From Bacteroidetes bacterium HGW-Bacteroidetes-2 (GTDB taxonomy: Bacteria > Bacteroidota > Bacteroidia > Flavobacteriales > Flavobacteriaceae), in contig PHDJ01000010.1 of the NCBI GenBank assembly GCA_002842575.1, positions 1-64,000 on the forward strand: DNA of 64,000 nt, given 5' to 3'. The notes below the pieces were generated by a model. It saw only the letters and a list, made by a program, of their open reading frames with translations, made no database searches and was not told where the DNA came from. The stretch's first letter is position 1, and every line of letters starts with the position of its first letter. Positions 17,392-25,109 of the stretch are shown piece by piece. The position numbers were made by a program, and so were the translations under genes.

Positions 17392-18315
17392 TCAATCGGT
17401 TTTCCCCGTCAACTCTCTAAACAATTGCTCCAAGTTTTTGTTTTTCAAATTGAGTTGCAAAATTTTCAATCCATTATCGTGCGCAAAATCAAACACTGCT
17501 GGGCGCATGTCTTTTTGGGTAGTAAAAGTGAGCTCATATACAAAGTCAAAAGTGTTTTCTACCTTTTTTAAGTTGGGCAATCGCTGTAATGCAACATCTT
17601 CTATACGAAAGTCAAACGCCACTTCTATAACTTGATTTTTTGAGTCCTGCATATGAGAAAGGTTTTGGTCGGTTACAATTTTTCCTTGGTTTATGATAAT
17701 CACACGGTCGCATATTGCCTCCACTTCTTGCATAATGTGGGTGGAAAGAAAAACCGTTTTACCTGCTTTACCGTCAGGTTGGTTTCTGGCTACACTTTTT
17801 ATCAATTCTCTTATTTCCAGCAATTGGTTTGGATCTAGACCAGTTGTGGGTTCGTCTAAAATTAATACCTCCGGGTCGTGCAACAAAGCATTCGCCAAAC
17901 CCACTCGTTGCCGATATCCTTTAGAAAGTGCTTCTATTTTTTTATGTGCTTCTGGCGATAGTCCAGTTTGTTGTATTACTTCTTCCACACGGTTTTTAGG
18001 CGTTTTATAAATAGAAGCGTTAAAAAGAAGATATTCTCTTACATACATATCTAAGTACAATGGGTTGTTTTCCGGCAGATAACCAACACTTTTTTGCACT
18101 TGCATAGCTTGGGTGTCTATAGAAAAACCGTTAACTAGGGCAGTACCTTCGGTAGCGGGAATATACGTGGTTAAAATCTTCATCAGTGTAGATTTACCTG
18201 CGCCGTTTGGACCTAAAAAGCCTACTATTTCCCCCTTTTTTATGCTAAAGGAAATGGAATCTAACGCTTTTTGTAGCCCGTAATATTTTGAAATGTTTGT
18301 AACTTCAATAGACAT
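17392..18315 (-). CDS. gldA: gliding-motility ABC transporter ATPase GldA
   Basis: GldA is the ATP-binding subunit of the GldA-GldF-GldG ABC transporter associated with flavobacterial gliding. The 307-residue protein has a Walker A GPNGAGKST, the Q-loop region around GYLPENNPLY, the signature ALSKGYRQR, Walker B VLILDEPTTGLDP and the switch His in LSTHIMQEVE. It also has the C-terminal extension typical of this subfamily. I place the start at the ATG at 18315, giving MSIEVTNISKYYG. A -7 box lies just upstream and any longer frame would run through the aro leader on the other strand. The C-terminal 13 codons are duplicated at 13183-13245. Confidence 0.93.
   Translation of the reverse strand: MSIEVTNISKYYGLQKALDSISFSIKKGEIVGFLGPNGAGKSTLMKILTTYIPATEGTALVNGFSIDTQAMQVQKSVGYLPENNPLYLDMYVREYLLFNASIYKTPKNRVEEVIQQTGLSPEAHKKIEALSKGYRQRVGLANALLHDPEVLILDEPTTGLDPNQLLEIRELIKSVARNQPDGKAGKTVFLSTHIMQEVEAICDRVIIINQGKIVTDQNLSHMQDSKNQVIEVAFDFRIEDVALQRLPNLKKVENTFDFVYELTFTTQKDMRPAVFDFAHDNGLKILQLNLKNKNLEQLFRELTGKTD
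17404..17440. repeat. right direct repeat (gldA 3' end)
   Basis: This 37-bp stretch, inside the last codons of gldA, matches 13198-13234 at 35 of 37 positions. It marks the right edge of the inserted cassette and keeps gldA intact. Confidence 0.8.
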
Positions 18316-18329
18316 TTTTTTCTTTTTTT

Positions 18330-18337
18330 CAAATTTA
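18330..18337 (-). promoter_or_regulatory. gldA promoter box
   Basis: On the minus strand this reads TAAATTTG, a full -7 match 15 nt ahead of the ATG at 18315. It supports that start. Confidence 0.5.
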
Positions 18338-18382
18338 ATGCAATAGCTGCAATAGCTAACTATTTTACTGAAAGAAATATTG

Positions 18383-18390
18383 TAACTTTG
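18383..18390 (+). promoter_or_regulatory. aro operon promoter box
   Basis: TAACTTTG is a full -7 match in the divergent region and lies 85 nt ahead of the Phe leader peptide. No clear -33 TTG was seen. Confidence 0.5.
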
Positions 18391-18474
18391 TGCTGCTTTA
18401 TGAAAAATTACAAAAAAAATAAAAAGTGTTGGTGGCAACTTCTTAAGTGAAGGGCAATCGGTGTATTCCTTAAA

Positions 18475-18522
18475 ATGAAAGACTTTCATTTTTTAGCTCC
18501 GATTGGAGCTTTTATTTTTTAG
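18475..18522 (+). CDS. Phe-rich leader peptide
   Basis: A 15-codon frame encodes MKDFHFLAPIGAFIF and ends at TAG 18520-18522, 16 nt ahead of aroG. Four of 15 residues are Phe, all TTT. A terminator-like hairpin lies inside the frame. Placed before the enzyme that opens aromatic amino-acid synthesis and also makes prephenate, this is the arrangement of a translation-coupled attenuator sensing charged tRNA-Phe. Slow translation at the early Phe codons would leave a ribosome over the hairpin's 5' arm. The mechanism is inference. Confidence 0.7.
   Translation: MKDFHFLAPIGAFIF
18495..18521 (+). terminator. attenuator hairpin in the Phe leader
   Basis: AGCTCC (18495-18500) pairs with GGAGCT (18505-18510) over a GATT loop and is followed by TTTTATTTTTT. 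This is an intrinsic-terminator shape, placed after the promoter and before aroG, hence an attenuator candidate. Confidence 0.65.
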
Positions 18523-18538
18523 TATGAAAATGGTGTAA

Positions 18539-19636
18539 ATGAAGAATTCAACAATGAAAAATTCAAAAATCTATGGAAAATGGTTAAAAGATTTCGGTCT
18601 GAACCATCCATTAGTAATTGCCGGTCCTTGCAGCGCTGAAACAGAAGAACAAGTTTTAAAAATTGCGCATCAGCTAAAAAAAACTGATGCTACAGTAATG
18701 CGTGCCGGAATTTGGAAACCACGCACAAGGCCTGGAAATTTTGAAGGGGTTGGGGCTATTGGGCTCAAATGGATGCAACGTGCTAAGGAGGAAACAGGAT
18801 TGCTTCTAGCCACCGAAGTGGCAAACAAAGCCCATGTAGATTTAGCACTACAAGCAGGAATCGACATATTATGGATTGGTGCCAGAAGTACCGTAAGCCC
18901 GTTTATTGTTCAGGAAATTGCCAATGCGCTGCAAGGCACCGATAAAATTGTGTTAGTCAAAAATCCAGTAAATCCAGATTTGTCGCTTTGGCTTGGCGCT
19001 GTAGAGCGTTTATACCATGCCGATATTAAAAACTTAGGGGTAATTCATCGTGGATTTTCTACTTATGAAAAAACCAGATATCGCAATAATCCTGAGTGGC
19101 AAATACCTATTGATTTGCAAAGCCGTTTTCCAGATTTACCTCTTTTATTAGACCCGTCTCATATTGGCGGCAGAAGAGATATTATTTTTAACTTGTGCCA
19201 AACGGCATTAGATTTAAACTATGACGGTTTCATGGTTGAAACCCATTTTGACCCTGACAATGCTTGGAGTGATGCTGACCAACAAATTACTCCAGAAACA
19301 CTGGCGCAAATTACTGTGGATTTAAAAATAAGAAAGGAAGAAGGCGACGCTCTTGAATTTAAAAACAAATTAAATACCTTGCGTACACAAATTGATTTGA
19401 TAGACTCGCAATTAATGGCAACGATGGGCAAAAGAATGAAAATTGTAGATTCCATAGGAGAACTAAAAAAACAAAATAACGTAGCTATTTTACAAGTGAA
19501 ACGATGGAATAAAGTTCTTGAAAGAATGAATACCATTGGCAAAGAAGAAAATTTAAGCGAAGAGTTTATAGATCGCGTTTTTAAAGCAATTCATCAAGAA
19601 TCTATACAGCACCAACAACAAAAAGGGAATTCTTAA
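18539..19636 (+). CDS. aroG: DAHP synthase / chorismate mutase fusion
   Basis: A 365-residue bifunctional enzyme. Residues about 20-270 are a type I DAHP synthase of the KDO8P-synthase-like group (VIAGPCSAE, MRAGIWKPRTRPGNFEG, LLATEV, LLLDPSHIGGRRD, YDGFMVETHFDPDNAWSD). It condenses PEP and erythrose-4-phosphate at the head of the shikimate pathway. Residues about 275-355 are an AroQ-type chorismate mutase helix bundle (LNTLRTQIDLIDSQLMATMGKRMKIVDSIGELK). The C-terminal mutase is the usual Bacteroidota order. An alternative start is ATG 18554. Expression is probably attenuated by the upstream Phe leader; rsgA follows after 9 nt. Confidence 0.95.
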   Translation: MKNSTMKNSKIYGKWLKDFGLNHPLVIAGPCSAETEEQVLKIAHQLKKTDATVMRAGIWKPRTRPGNFEGVGAIGLKWMQRAKEETGLLLATEVANKAHVDLALQAGIDILWIGARSTVSPFIVQEIANALQGTDKIVLVKNPVNPDLSLWLGAVERLYHADIKNLGVIHRGFSTYEKTRYRNNPEWQIPIDLQSRFPDLPLLLDPSHIGGRRDIIFNLCQTALDLNYDGFMVETHFDPDNAWSDADQQITPETLAQITVDLKIRKEEGDALEFKNKLNTLRTQIDLIDSQLMATMGKRMKIVDSIGELKKQNNVAILQVKRWNKVLERMNTIGKEENLSEEFIDRVFKAIHQESIQHQQQKGNS

Positions 19637-19645
19637 ATAGCAATA

Positions 19646-20599
19646 ATGAAAGGAACCATATATAAATCTACCGGAAGTTGGTACACCGTAAAAGCGGAAA
19701 ATGGTACTTTTTACGATTGCCGAATAAAAGGAAAATTTAGAATTCGTGGCATCAAAAGTACCAATCCTATTGCAGTGGGTGATCGAGTATCTTTTCAGCT
19801 AGACCCCAAAGGCAAAGAAAACCAAGGGGTTATTTCAGACATTGATGTAAGAGATAATTATATCGTCAGAAAATCAGTAAATCTTTCTAAAAAAACACAT
19901 ATCATTGCTTCAAATATTGACCAATTACTTCTGGTAATTACCTTAAACAATCCGCCTACATTTACTTCCTTTATCGATCGGTTTTTAGTTACCGCTGAGG
20001 CTTATCATATCAAAACCATCCTTTTATTCAATAAAATAGATGCTTACACCAATGAGGAACTTTTTGAAATTAAATTTTTAGCAGCAACCTACAAAAAAAT
20101 AGGTTATGAATGCCTTAGTGTTTCAGCGTTAACAGGTGAAAATATAGAGGTTTTAAAAAAAATGATGCAAGGCAAAGTAAGCATCTTTGCTGGGCATAGC
20201 GGTGTAGGGAAGTCCACTTTGATTAATACATTAGACCCAAAAGTTGCGATAAAAACCAAAAAAATATCAGAGCAACATCAGCAAGGGCAACATACCACTA
20301 CATTTGCCGAAATGTATGATTTGCCTTTCGATGCAAAAATCATAGATACTCCTGGCGTAAAAGGATTTGGGGTTGTGGACATGGAAAAAGAAGAACTAAC
20401 AGATTATTTTCCAGAATTTCTAAAATTAAAACAACTGTGTAAATTTCATAATTGTTCGCACGTTCACGAGCCTAATTGTGCGGTAAAAGAAGCATTAGAA
20501 AAAGAAGAAGTCGCTTGGTCTCGCTACCGAAGTTATATGCAACTCTTAGAAGGCGAAGATGAAAATTACAGAACAGATATCTGGGAACAAGAAAATTAA
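19646..20599 (+). CDS. rsgA: ribosome small-subunit GTPase RsgA
   Basis: RsgA is a circularly permuted GTPase that checks late maturation of the 30S subunit. The 317-residue protein has an N-terminal OB fold (GTIYKSTGSWYTVKAENGTFY). The permuted G motifs are FNKIDAY (G4), SALTGEN (G5), GHSGVGKSTLIN (G1) and DTPGVKGFG (G3). A C-terminal zinc finger follows in CKFHNCSHVHEPNC. It lies 9 nt after aroG and 45 nt before dtd in one operon. Confidence 0.97.
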   Translation: MKGTIYKSTGSWYTVKAENGTFYDCRIKGKFRIRGIKSTNPIAVGDRVSFQLDPKGKENQGVISDIDVRDNYIVRKSVNLSKKTHIIASNIDQLLLVITLNNPPTFTSFIDRFLVTAEAYHIKTILLFNKIDAYTNEELFEIKFLAATYKKIGYECLSVSALTGENIEVLKKMMQGKVSIFAGHSGVGKSTLINTLDPKVAIKTKKISEQHQQGQHTTTFAEMYDLPFDAKIIDTPGVKGFGVVDMEKEELTDYFPEFLKLKQLCKFHNCSHVHEPNCAVKEALEKEEVAWSRYRSYMQLLEGEDENYRTDIWEQEN

Positions 20600-20644
20600 A
20601 ATTAACCTCCCATCTACTTTGGTGAAGAGACAAGCAAAATCATA

Positions 20645-21097
20645 ATGAGAGCTGTAATACAAAGAGTTAAGCAAGCATCAGTAACCGTAGATAACGATAA
20701 AATTTCTGAAATAAATCAAGGTATATTGGTTTTATTGGGAATAGAAAAGGAAGATTCACAGGAAGATGTGCAGTGGTTATGCTCTAAAATAATAAAACTT
20801 CGTATCTTTGAGGATGAAAGTGGGGCAATGAACAAATCCCTGCTCGATTTAGGTGGCGAAGTTTTAGTTGTAAGCCAATTTACACTTCATGCATCTACTA
20901 AAAAGGGTAATCGCCCTTCTTTTATTAAAGCCGCTAAACCTTTTGAAGCAATCCCCTTGTATCAAATGTTCATCACTCAAATGGAGAGTGACTTAGGAAA
21001 AACCATTAGTACTGGAATTTTTGGTGCTATGATGCAAGTTTCCCTAATCAATGATGGACCGGTTACAATTTCAATAGACACAAAAAATAAAGAATAA
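20645..21097 (+). CDS. dtd: D-aminoacyl-tRNA deacylase
   Basis: Dtd removes D-amino acids (for example D-Tyr) and Gly mischarged on tRNA. The 150-residue protein shows the start MRAVIQRVKQASVTV, the SQFTLHASTKKGNRPSF motif and the C-terminal INDGPVTISID, the cross-subunit Gly-cisPro motif. Length is standard. It is the last gene of the aroG-rsgA-dtd unit. Confidence 0.96.
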   Translation: MRAVIQRVKQASVTVDNDKISEINQGILVLLGIEKEDSQEDVQWLCSKIIKLRIFEDESGAMNKSLLDLGGEVLVVSQFTLHASTKKGNRPSFIKAAKPFEAIPLYQMFITQMESDLGKTISTGIFGAMMQVSLINDGPVTISIDTKNKE

Positions 21098-21107
21098 ATT
21101 CTTTTTT
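21087..21107 (+). terminator. weak terminator after dtd
   Basis: AAAGAA-TAAA-TTCTTT (21089-21104) with following T residues overlaps the dtd stop codon. It is short and AT-rich. Confidence 0.3.
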
Positions 21108-21131
21108 CTACCTTTTTTTGGTGAAAATTTT

Positions 21132-21139
21132 TATATTTG
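21132..21139 (+). promoter_or_regulatory. promoter box for DUF3857 genes
   Basis: TATATTTG, a full -7 match, lies 20 nt ahead of the ATG at 21160. Confidence 0.5.
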
Positions 21140-21159
21140 AAAATGTTAAATAGTTGTTA

Positions 21160-23064
21160 ATGAAATTTATTACTATAACCGTTCTATTTGTTTTTACGCA
21201 AATATATTCACAGAAAGCAGATTTTGCAATAAGCAATATTCCCAAAGAACTTACTGAAAATGCTAATGGAGTGACCCGAGTGGATGAGATGGTCGTACAT
21301 GTAAAATCAAAAAGTGAAGTGTCTTATCGTATAAGAGCAGCGGTAACGGTTTTTAATAAATCGGGCGATAGATTTATAAAGGACGCAGTGGGATTTGATA
21401 AATTCAAAAAAATTAATAGCATAGAAGCCATTGTTTATAATGCAGCCGGGATCCAAATAAAAAAATACAAAAAGAAAGACTTCAGAGAAAAAAGTGCCTC
21501 TGATGGTATAAGTTTATACAATGATGACCGAGTTTTATACCTAGACTATACCCCCGTAAGTTACCCATATACTTTTGAAATACTCTATGAATATGCCACC
21601 TCAAATTCATTATACATCTCTAATTGGTATTTCTTATCTAATTATTATTTAAGTTCCGAAAGTAGCTTATTTGTTGTAAACTATCATCCAAATACTATAA
21701 ATTTTAATATTAAAGAATCTAATATAGAGGGTTATGGTATCGTCAATAAAAGTACTTCAGGTAAAATACACTATGAATCTTCTAGCCTAAAAGCGTTGCT
21801 GCCAGAACAATATTCACCAAATTTTTCAGAAAGGACTCCTATGGTACATATTGCACCAACAAGTTTTCAATATGATGGGTATTCTGGCGAAGCCACTAAT
21901 TGGAAAGAATTTGGAAAATGGTGTTATGACAATTTAATTGAAGGCAGAGATAAATTACCAAAAGCCACTATAGAACACATTAAAAACCTTACTAGCAAAA
22001 CCGAAGACCCCATTGAAAAAGCAAAAATAGTTTATGAGTATGTACAAAAAAATACCCGATATATTAGTGTTCAAATTGGTATTGGCGGATTTCGACCTAT
22101 AACAGCCGCTGAAGTCGATAAAGTTAAATATGGTGATTGTAAAGGATTAACCAATTATACAAAAGCACTTCTGAATGCCGTGGGAATTACTTCCTATTAT
22201 TCGGTTGTGGAATCAGGTGATGAGCAAATTGGGTTTTTAGATGATTTTCCGTCCATTGAGCAAGGCAACCATGTCATTCTTGCTATTCCTAACGATGAAA
22301 ACTACACTTGGTTAGAATGCACAAGTCAGCAAACACCCTTTGGTTTTATTGCAAATTTTACCGATAACAGAAATGTTTTAGTAGTAAAACCAGAAGGTGG
22401 TGAAATAGTAAAAACCAAATCCTATATTGAAGAAGATAACAGCCAAAATACAGAGGCAATACTTACACTAGACAAGGATGGCAATCTGAAATCTAACCTA
22501 AAACTTTCCAGCAAAGGCACTTTTTATGATAGTAGGCAATATCTAGCGTCTTTTAATCAGCTAGATATCCTAAAAAATTATAAGAAGAGATGGAGCAAAC
22601 TCAACAATATAACCATTAATACTTTTGAATTTGAAAACAATAAAGACCAAATTCAATTCATAGAAAATGTGCAATTGGATGCCAATAATTATGTATCAAA
22701 AGCAGGCAATCGGATAATTTTTACTTTAAATGCATTCAACAATACCATAGAAATCCCCAATAGATATAAAGATAGAAAATCCCCCATAGAAATTAAAAGA
22801 GGATTTGTTGAAGAAAGCATTTATACCATCTATTACCCAGAAGAATACACCATAGAGGCGATGCCAAAAATTAATAACATAAAAAATTCGTTTGGCGAAT
22901 ATGAGATATCATTACATCAAAATGAAGATAATAGCATTACCTATAGTAGAAAGTTTTTTGTAAAAGAAGGTCTTTATCCTAAAGAAGAATATGATAATTT
23001 CAGAAACTTTTTAAGTGATGCTGCCATTCAAGATAATGCAAAAATAGTGCTAATTAAAAAGTAA
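21160..23064 (+). CDS. DUF3857/transglutaminase-like exported protein
   Basis: A 634-residue protein. I start at the ATG at 21160 because it gives a signal peptide ending IYSQ; the TTG two codons earlier is less likely. After an N-terminal DUF3857 beta domain (to about residue 250), a transglutaminase-core domain has Cys327 (YGDCKGLTNY) and His371 (GNHVILA). The position of the third catalytic residue holds Glu386 (WLECTSQQ) where Asp is usual. A C-terminal beta domain follows. The family is thought to be periplasmic; the substrate is unknown. It is the first of three tandem relatives, 5 nt before the next. Confidence 0.85.
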   Translation: MKFITITVLFVFTQIYSQKADFAISNIPKELTENANGVTRVDEMVVHVKSKSEVSYRIRAAVTVFNKSGDRFIKDAVGFDKFKKINSIEAIVYNAAGIQIKKYKKKDFREKSASDGISLYNDDRVLYLDYTPVSYPYTFEILYEYATSNSLYISNWYFLSNYYLSSESSLFVVNYHPNTINFNIKESNIEGYGIVNKSTSGKIHYESSSLKALLPEQYSPNFSERTPMVHIAPTSFQYDGYSGEATNWKEFGKWCYDNLIEGRDKLPKATIEHIKNLTSKTEDPIEKAKIVYEYVQKNTRYISVQIGIGGFRPITAAEVDKVKYGDCKGLTNYTKALLNAVGITSYYSVVESGDEQIGFLDDFPSIEQGNHVILAIPNDENYTWLECTSQQTPFGFIANFTDNRNVLVVKPEGGEIVKTKSYIEEDNSQNTEAILTLDKDGNLKSNLKLSSKGTFYDSRQYLASFNQLDILKNYKKRWSKLNNITINTFEFENNKDQIQFIENVQLDANNYVSKAGNRIIFTLNAFNNTIEIPNRYKDRKSPIEIKRGFVEESIYTIYYPEEYTIEAMPKINNIKNSFGEYEISLHQNEDNSITYSRKFFVKEGLYPKEEYDNFRNFLSDAAIQDNAKIVLIKK

Positions 23065-23069
23065 TTACA

Positions 23070-25082
23070 ATGAAAAAAAGTGTTTTTATTTTATGGTGCG
23101 TCCTAATGTACAACACCACGTACGCGCAACGATTTGATTTTGGCAAGGTGTCAGAAGAAGAAATAAAGGAAGAAGTTCACCCTATAGACCCCGAAGCCTC
23201 CGCAGCCGTTTTGTATAAAAAAGCAACCCTCAAAATGGAATATAACGATACATGGTTGTATGTGTATGAAGTAGAAGCCAGAATAAAAATTTATAAAAAT
23301 GAAGGGTTTGACAAAGCTACGGTAAGAGTGCCTATATACCAAGTTGGGGTTGGAAGCAATGAGATTTTCTCTAACTTTAAAGCATTTACCTATACGCTAC
23401 AAAATGGAAAAATAGAAAAAGAAAAAATAGGCAATGACGCCATATTTGATGAAGATTATAATGAGTTTTGGAGGTATAAAAAATTTACGTTTCCTAATGT
23501 AAAAGAAGGTGCAGTATTAGAATATACCTATAAAATTACATCCCCATACATCAACGGATTGCCAGAGTTTTATTTTCAGGAAGATATACCCGTTAATTTT
23601 GCAGAATACACCTTAAAAATCCCCGAATATTTAGGCTATAAATCCTATAGTAAAGGGTTTTTTCAATTACAAAGAGAAGAAAGTAGAGAAGTAAACCAAT
23701 TCACGTTTTCCTATGTGCCAAAACTAAGAGCAGGCACTTCGGCTTTAGGCTCTCATAAAACGCAAAATAGCACTGTAAATTATACTTTGTTAACCACTAA
23801 ATACACCGCCAACAATGTTCCAAAACTAGTGGCAGAAGAATATGTAAATAATATCGATAACTACTTAACCTCGATTAGGCATGAATTAGAGGCAGTAAAA
23901 ATGCCAAATTCCGAAGTAAAAACATATGCTCAAAACTGGGAAGATGTAGTTAAAACCATATACAAATATGATCGTTTTGGAAAAGAGTTGGCACAAAAAA
24001 ATTATTTTGAAGCAGAGTTAAACCCGCTTCTTGAAGGCGTAAACTCCAACCTAGAAAAAGCAATTATTATTTTTGAATTTGTAAAAAATAAAATGTCTTG
24101 GAATACCAATAATGGCTATTTCACAAATGATGGCGTAAAAACCGCATACAAAAACAGAACAGGGAATGTAGCAGAAATTAACCTAATGCTAACCGCCATG
24201 TTGCGGTATGCCGGTTTAACAGCAAATCCAGTGCTGGTAAGCACAAAATCAAACGGCATTCCACTTTTTCCCACCCGAAATGGGTTCAATTATGTAGTTA
24301 GTGCCATTGAACTTCCCGAAGGTGCTTTATTGCTAGATGCTACCAATACCTACAGCAGCCCAAATATTTTACCCGAACGCGCCTTAAACTGGTTTGGGCG
24401 TTTGATGCGTAGTGATGAAACCTCAGAAGAAGTAAATTTAATGCCTACAAAACTTTCCAGAAAAGTAATAAATATGGACATAAAATTGAACGAAAATGGA
24501 AGTATAGAAGGAAAAATAAGAAACACACTTACTGATCATTTAGCGTTACAATTTAGAAACCAATATACTGAGGTAGAAGAGAAAACCTATATCGATCAAT
24601 TGCAAAATCAATTTATTTCTTTGGATATCGAAGCGTACTCGATTCAAAACCAAAAAGACGCCTACAAACCAATTGTAGAAAGTTATACATTCACTAAAAG
24701 TAATGCCTATGATAAAATAGGCGATAAAATATATTTCAATCTACTGTTTTTTTTAGCTACTTTAAAGAATCCCTTTACCGCTGAAAGCAGAGAATATCCC
24801 ATAGATTTTAAATATCCTACTTCAAATTCATATACCATAAGCATCACTATTCCTGATGGATACCTTGTGGAATCTATTCCAGAATCTGCAGCTTTACAAC
24901 TTCCGGACGGTTTAGGAAAATATGGGTTTATGATTTCACAAACTGGAAACAGTATCCAATTGCGGGTTACCTCAGATGTTAATTTTACTATGGTACCAGC
25001 ACTTTATTATGATGCACTAAAACAATATTTTAAAGCCATTGTTGAAAAAGAAACCGAAAAAATTGTGTTAGTTAAATTGTAG
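23070..25082 (+). CDS. DUF3857 protein with degenerate transglutaminase domain
   Basis: A 670-residue exported protein (signal peptide ending TTYAQ) with the same layout as the preceding one: DUF3857, transglutaminase-like core, C-terminal beta domain. At the catalytic Cys position it reads TGNVAEINLML, with Val in place of Cys, and the His position is FNYVVSA. The nucleophile is therefore missing and it is probably a non-enzymatic homologue. It is closely related along its whole length to the next gene (shared KVSE.E, VNNIDNYL, RTGNVAEINLML, TEKIVLVKL or similar). Confidence 0.85.
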   Translation: MKKSVFILWCVLMYNTTYAQRFDFGKVSEEEIKEEVHPIDPEASAAVLYKKATLKMEYNDTWLYVYEVEARIKIYKNEGFDKATVRVPIYQVGVGSNEIFSNFKAFTYTLQNGKIEKEKIGNDAIFDEDYNEFWRYKKFTFPNVKEGAVLEYTYKITSPYINGLPEFYFQEDIPVNFAEYTLKIPEYLGYKSYSKGFFQLQREESREVNQFTFSYVPKLRAGTSALGSHKTQNSTVNYTLLTTKYTANNVPKLVAEEYVNNIDNYLTSIRHELEAVKMPNSEVKTYAQNWEDVVKTIYKYDRFGKELAQKNYFEAELNPLLEGVNSNLEKAIIIFEFVKNKMSWNTNNGYFTNDGVKTAYKNRTGNVAEINLMLTAMLRYAGLTANPVLVSTKSNGIPLFPTRNGFNYVVSAIELPEGALLLDATNTYSSPNILPERALNWFGRLMRSDETSEEVNLMPTKLSRKVINMDIKLNENGSIEGKIRNTLTDHLALQFRNQYTEVEEKTYIDQLQNQFISLDIEAYSIQNQKDAYKPIVESYTFTKSNAYDKIGDKIYFNLLFFLATLKNPFTAESREYPIDFKYPTSNSYTISITIPDGYLVESIPESAALQLPDGLGKYGFMISQTGNSIQLRVTSDVNFTMVPALYYDALKQYFKAIVEKETEKIVLVKL

Positions 25083-25109
25083 TGATTAGCCCTTAAAAAA
25101 TAAAAAACC

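Larger units (their letters stand above)
13235..17403. mobile_element. 4.2-kb cassette inserted at gldA 3' end
   Basis: The segment between the two gldA-tail repeats carries five genes unrelated to the neighbourhood: four on the minus strand with 4-nt overlaps or an 11-nt gap, and a divergent XRE regulator. Flanking direct repeats from the 3' end of a conserved gene, with the gene kept whole on one side, are the footprint of site-specific island integration. No integrase or transposase is present inside, so movement would need one in trans, or homologous recombination. The cassette genes look richer in A+T than flanking core genes (judged by eye). Confidence 0.6.

Noticed and set aside
18316-18489. 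58-residue N-terminal extension of gldA
   Set aside because: It would include the gldA promoter box and the antisense of the Phe leader; GldA homology begins at the ATG at 18315.
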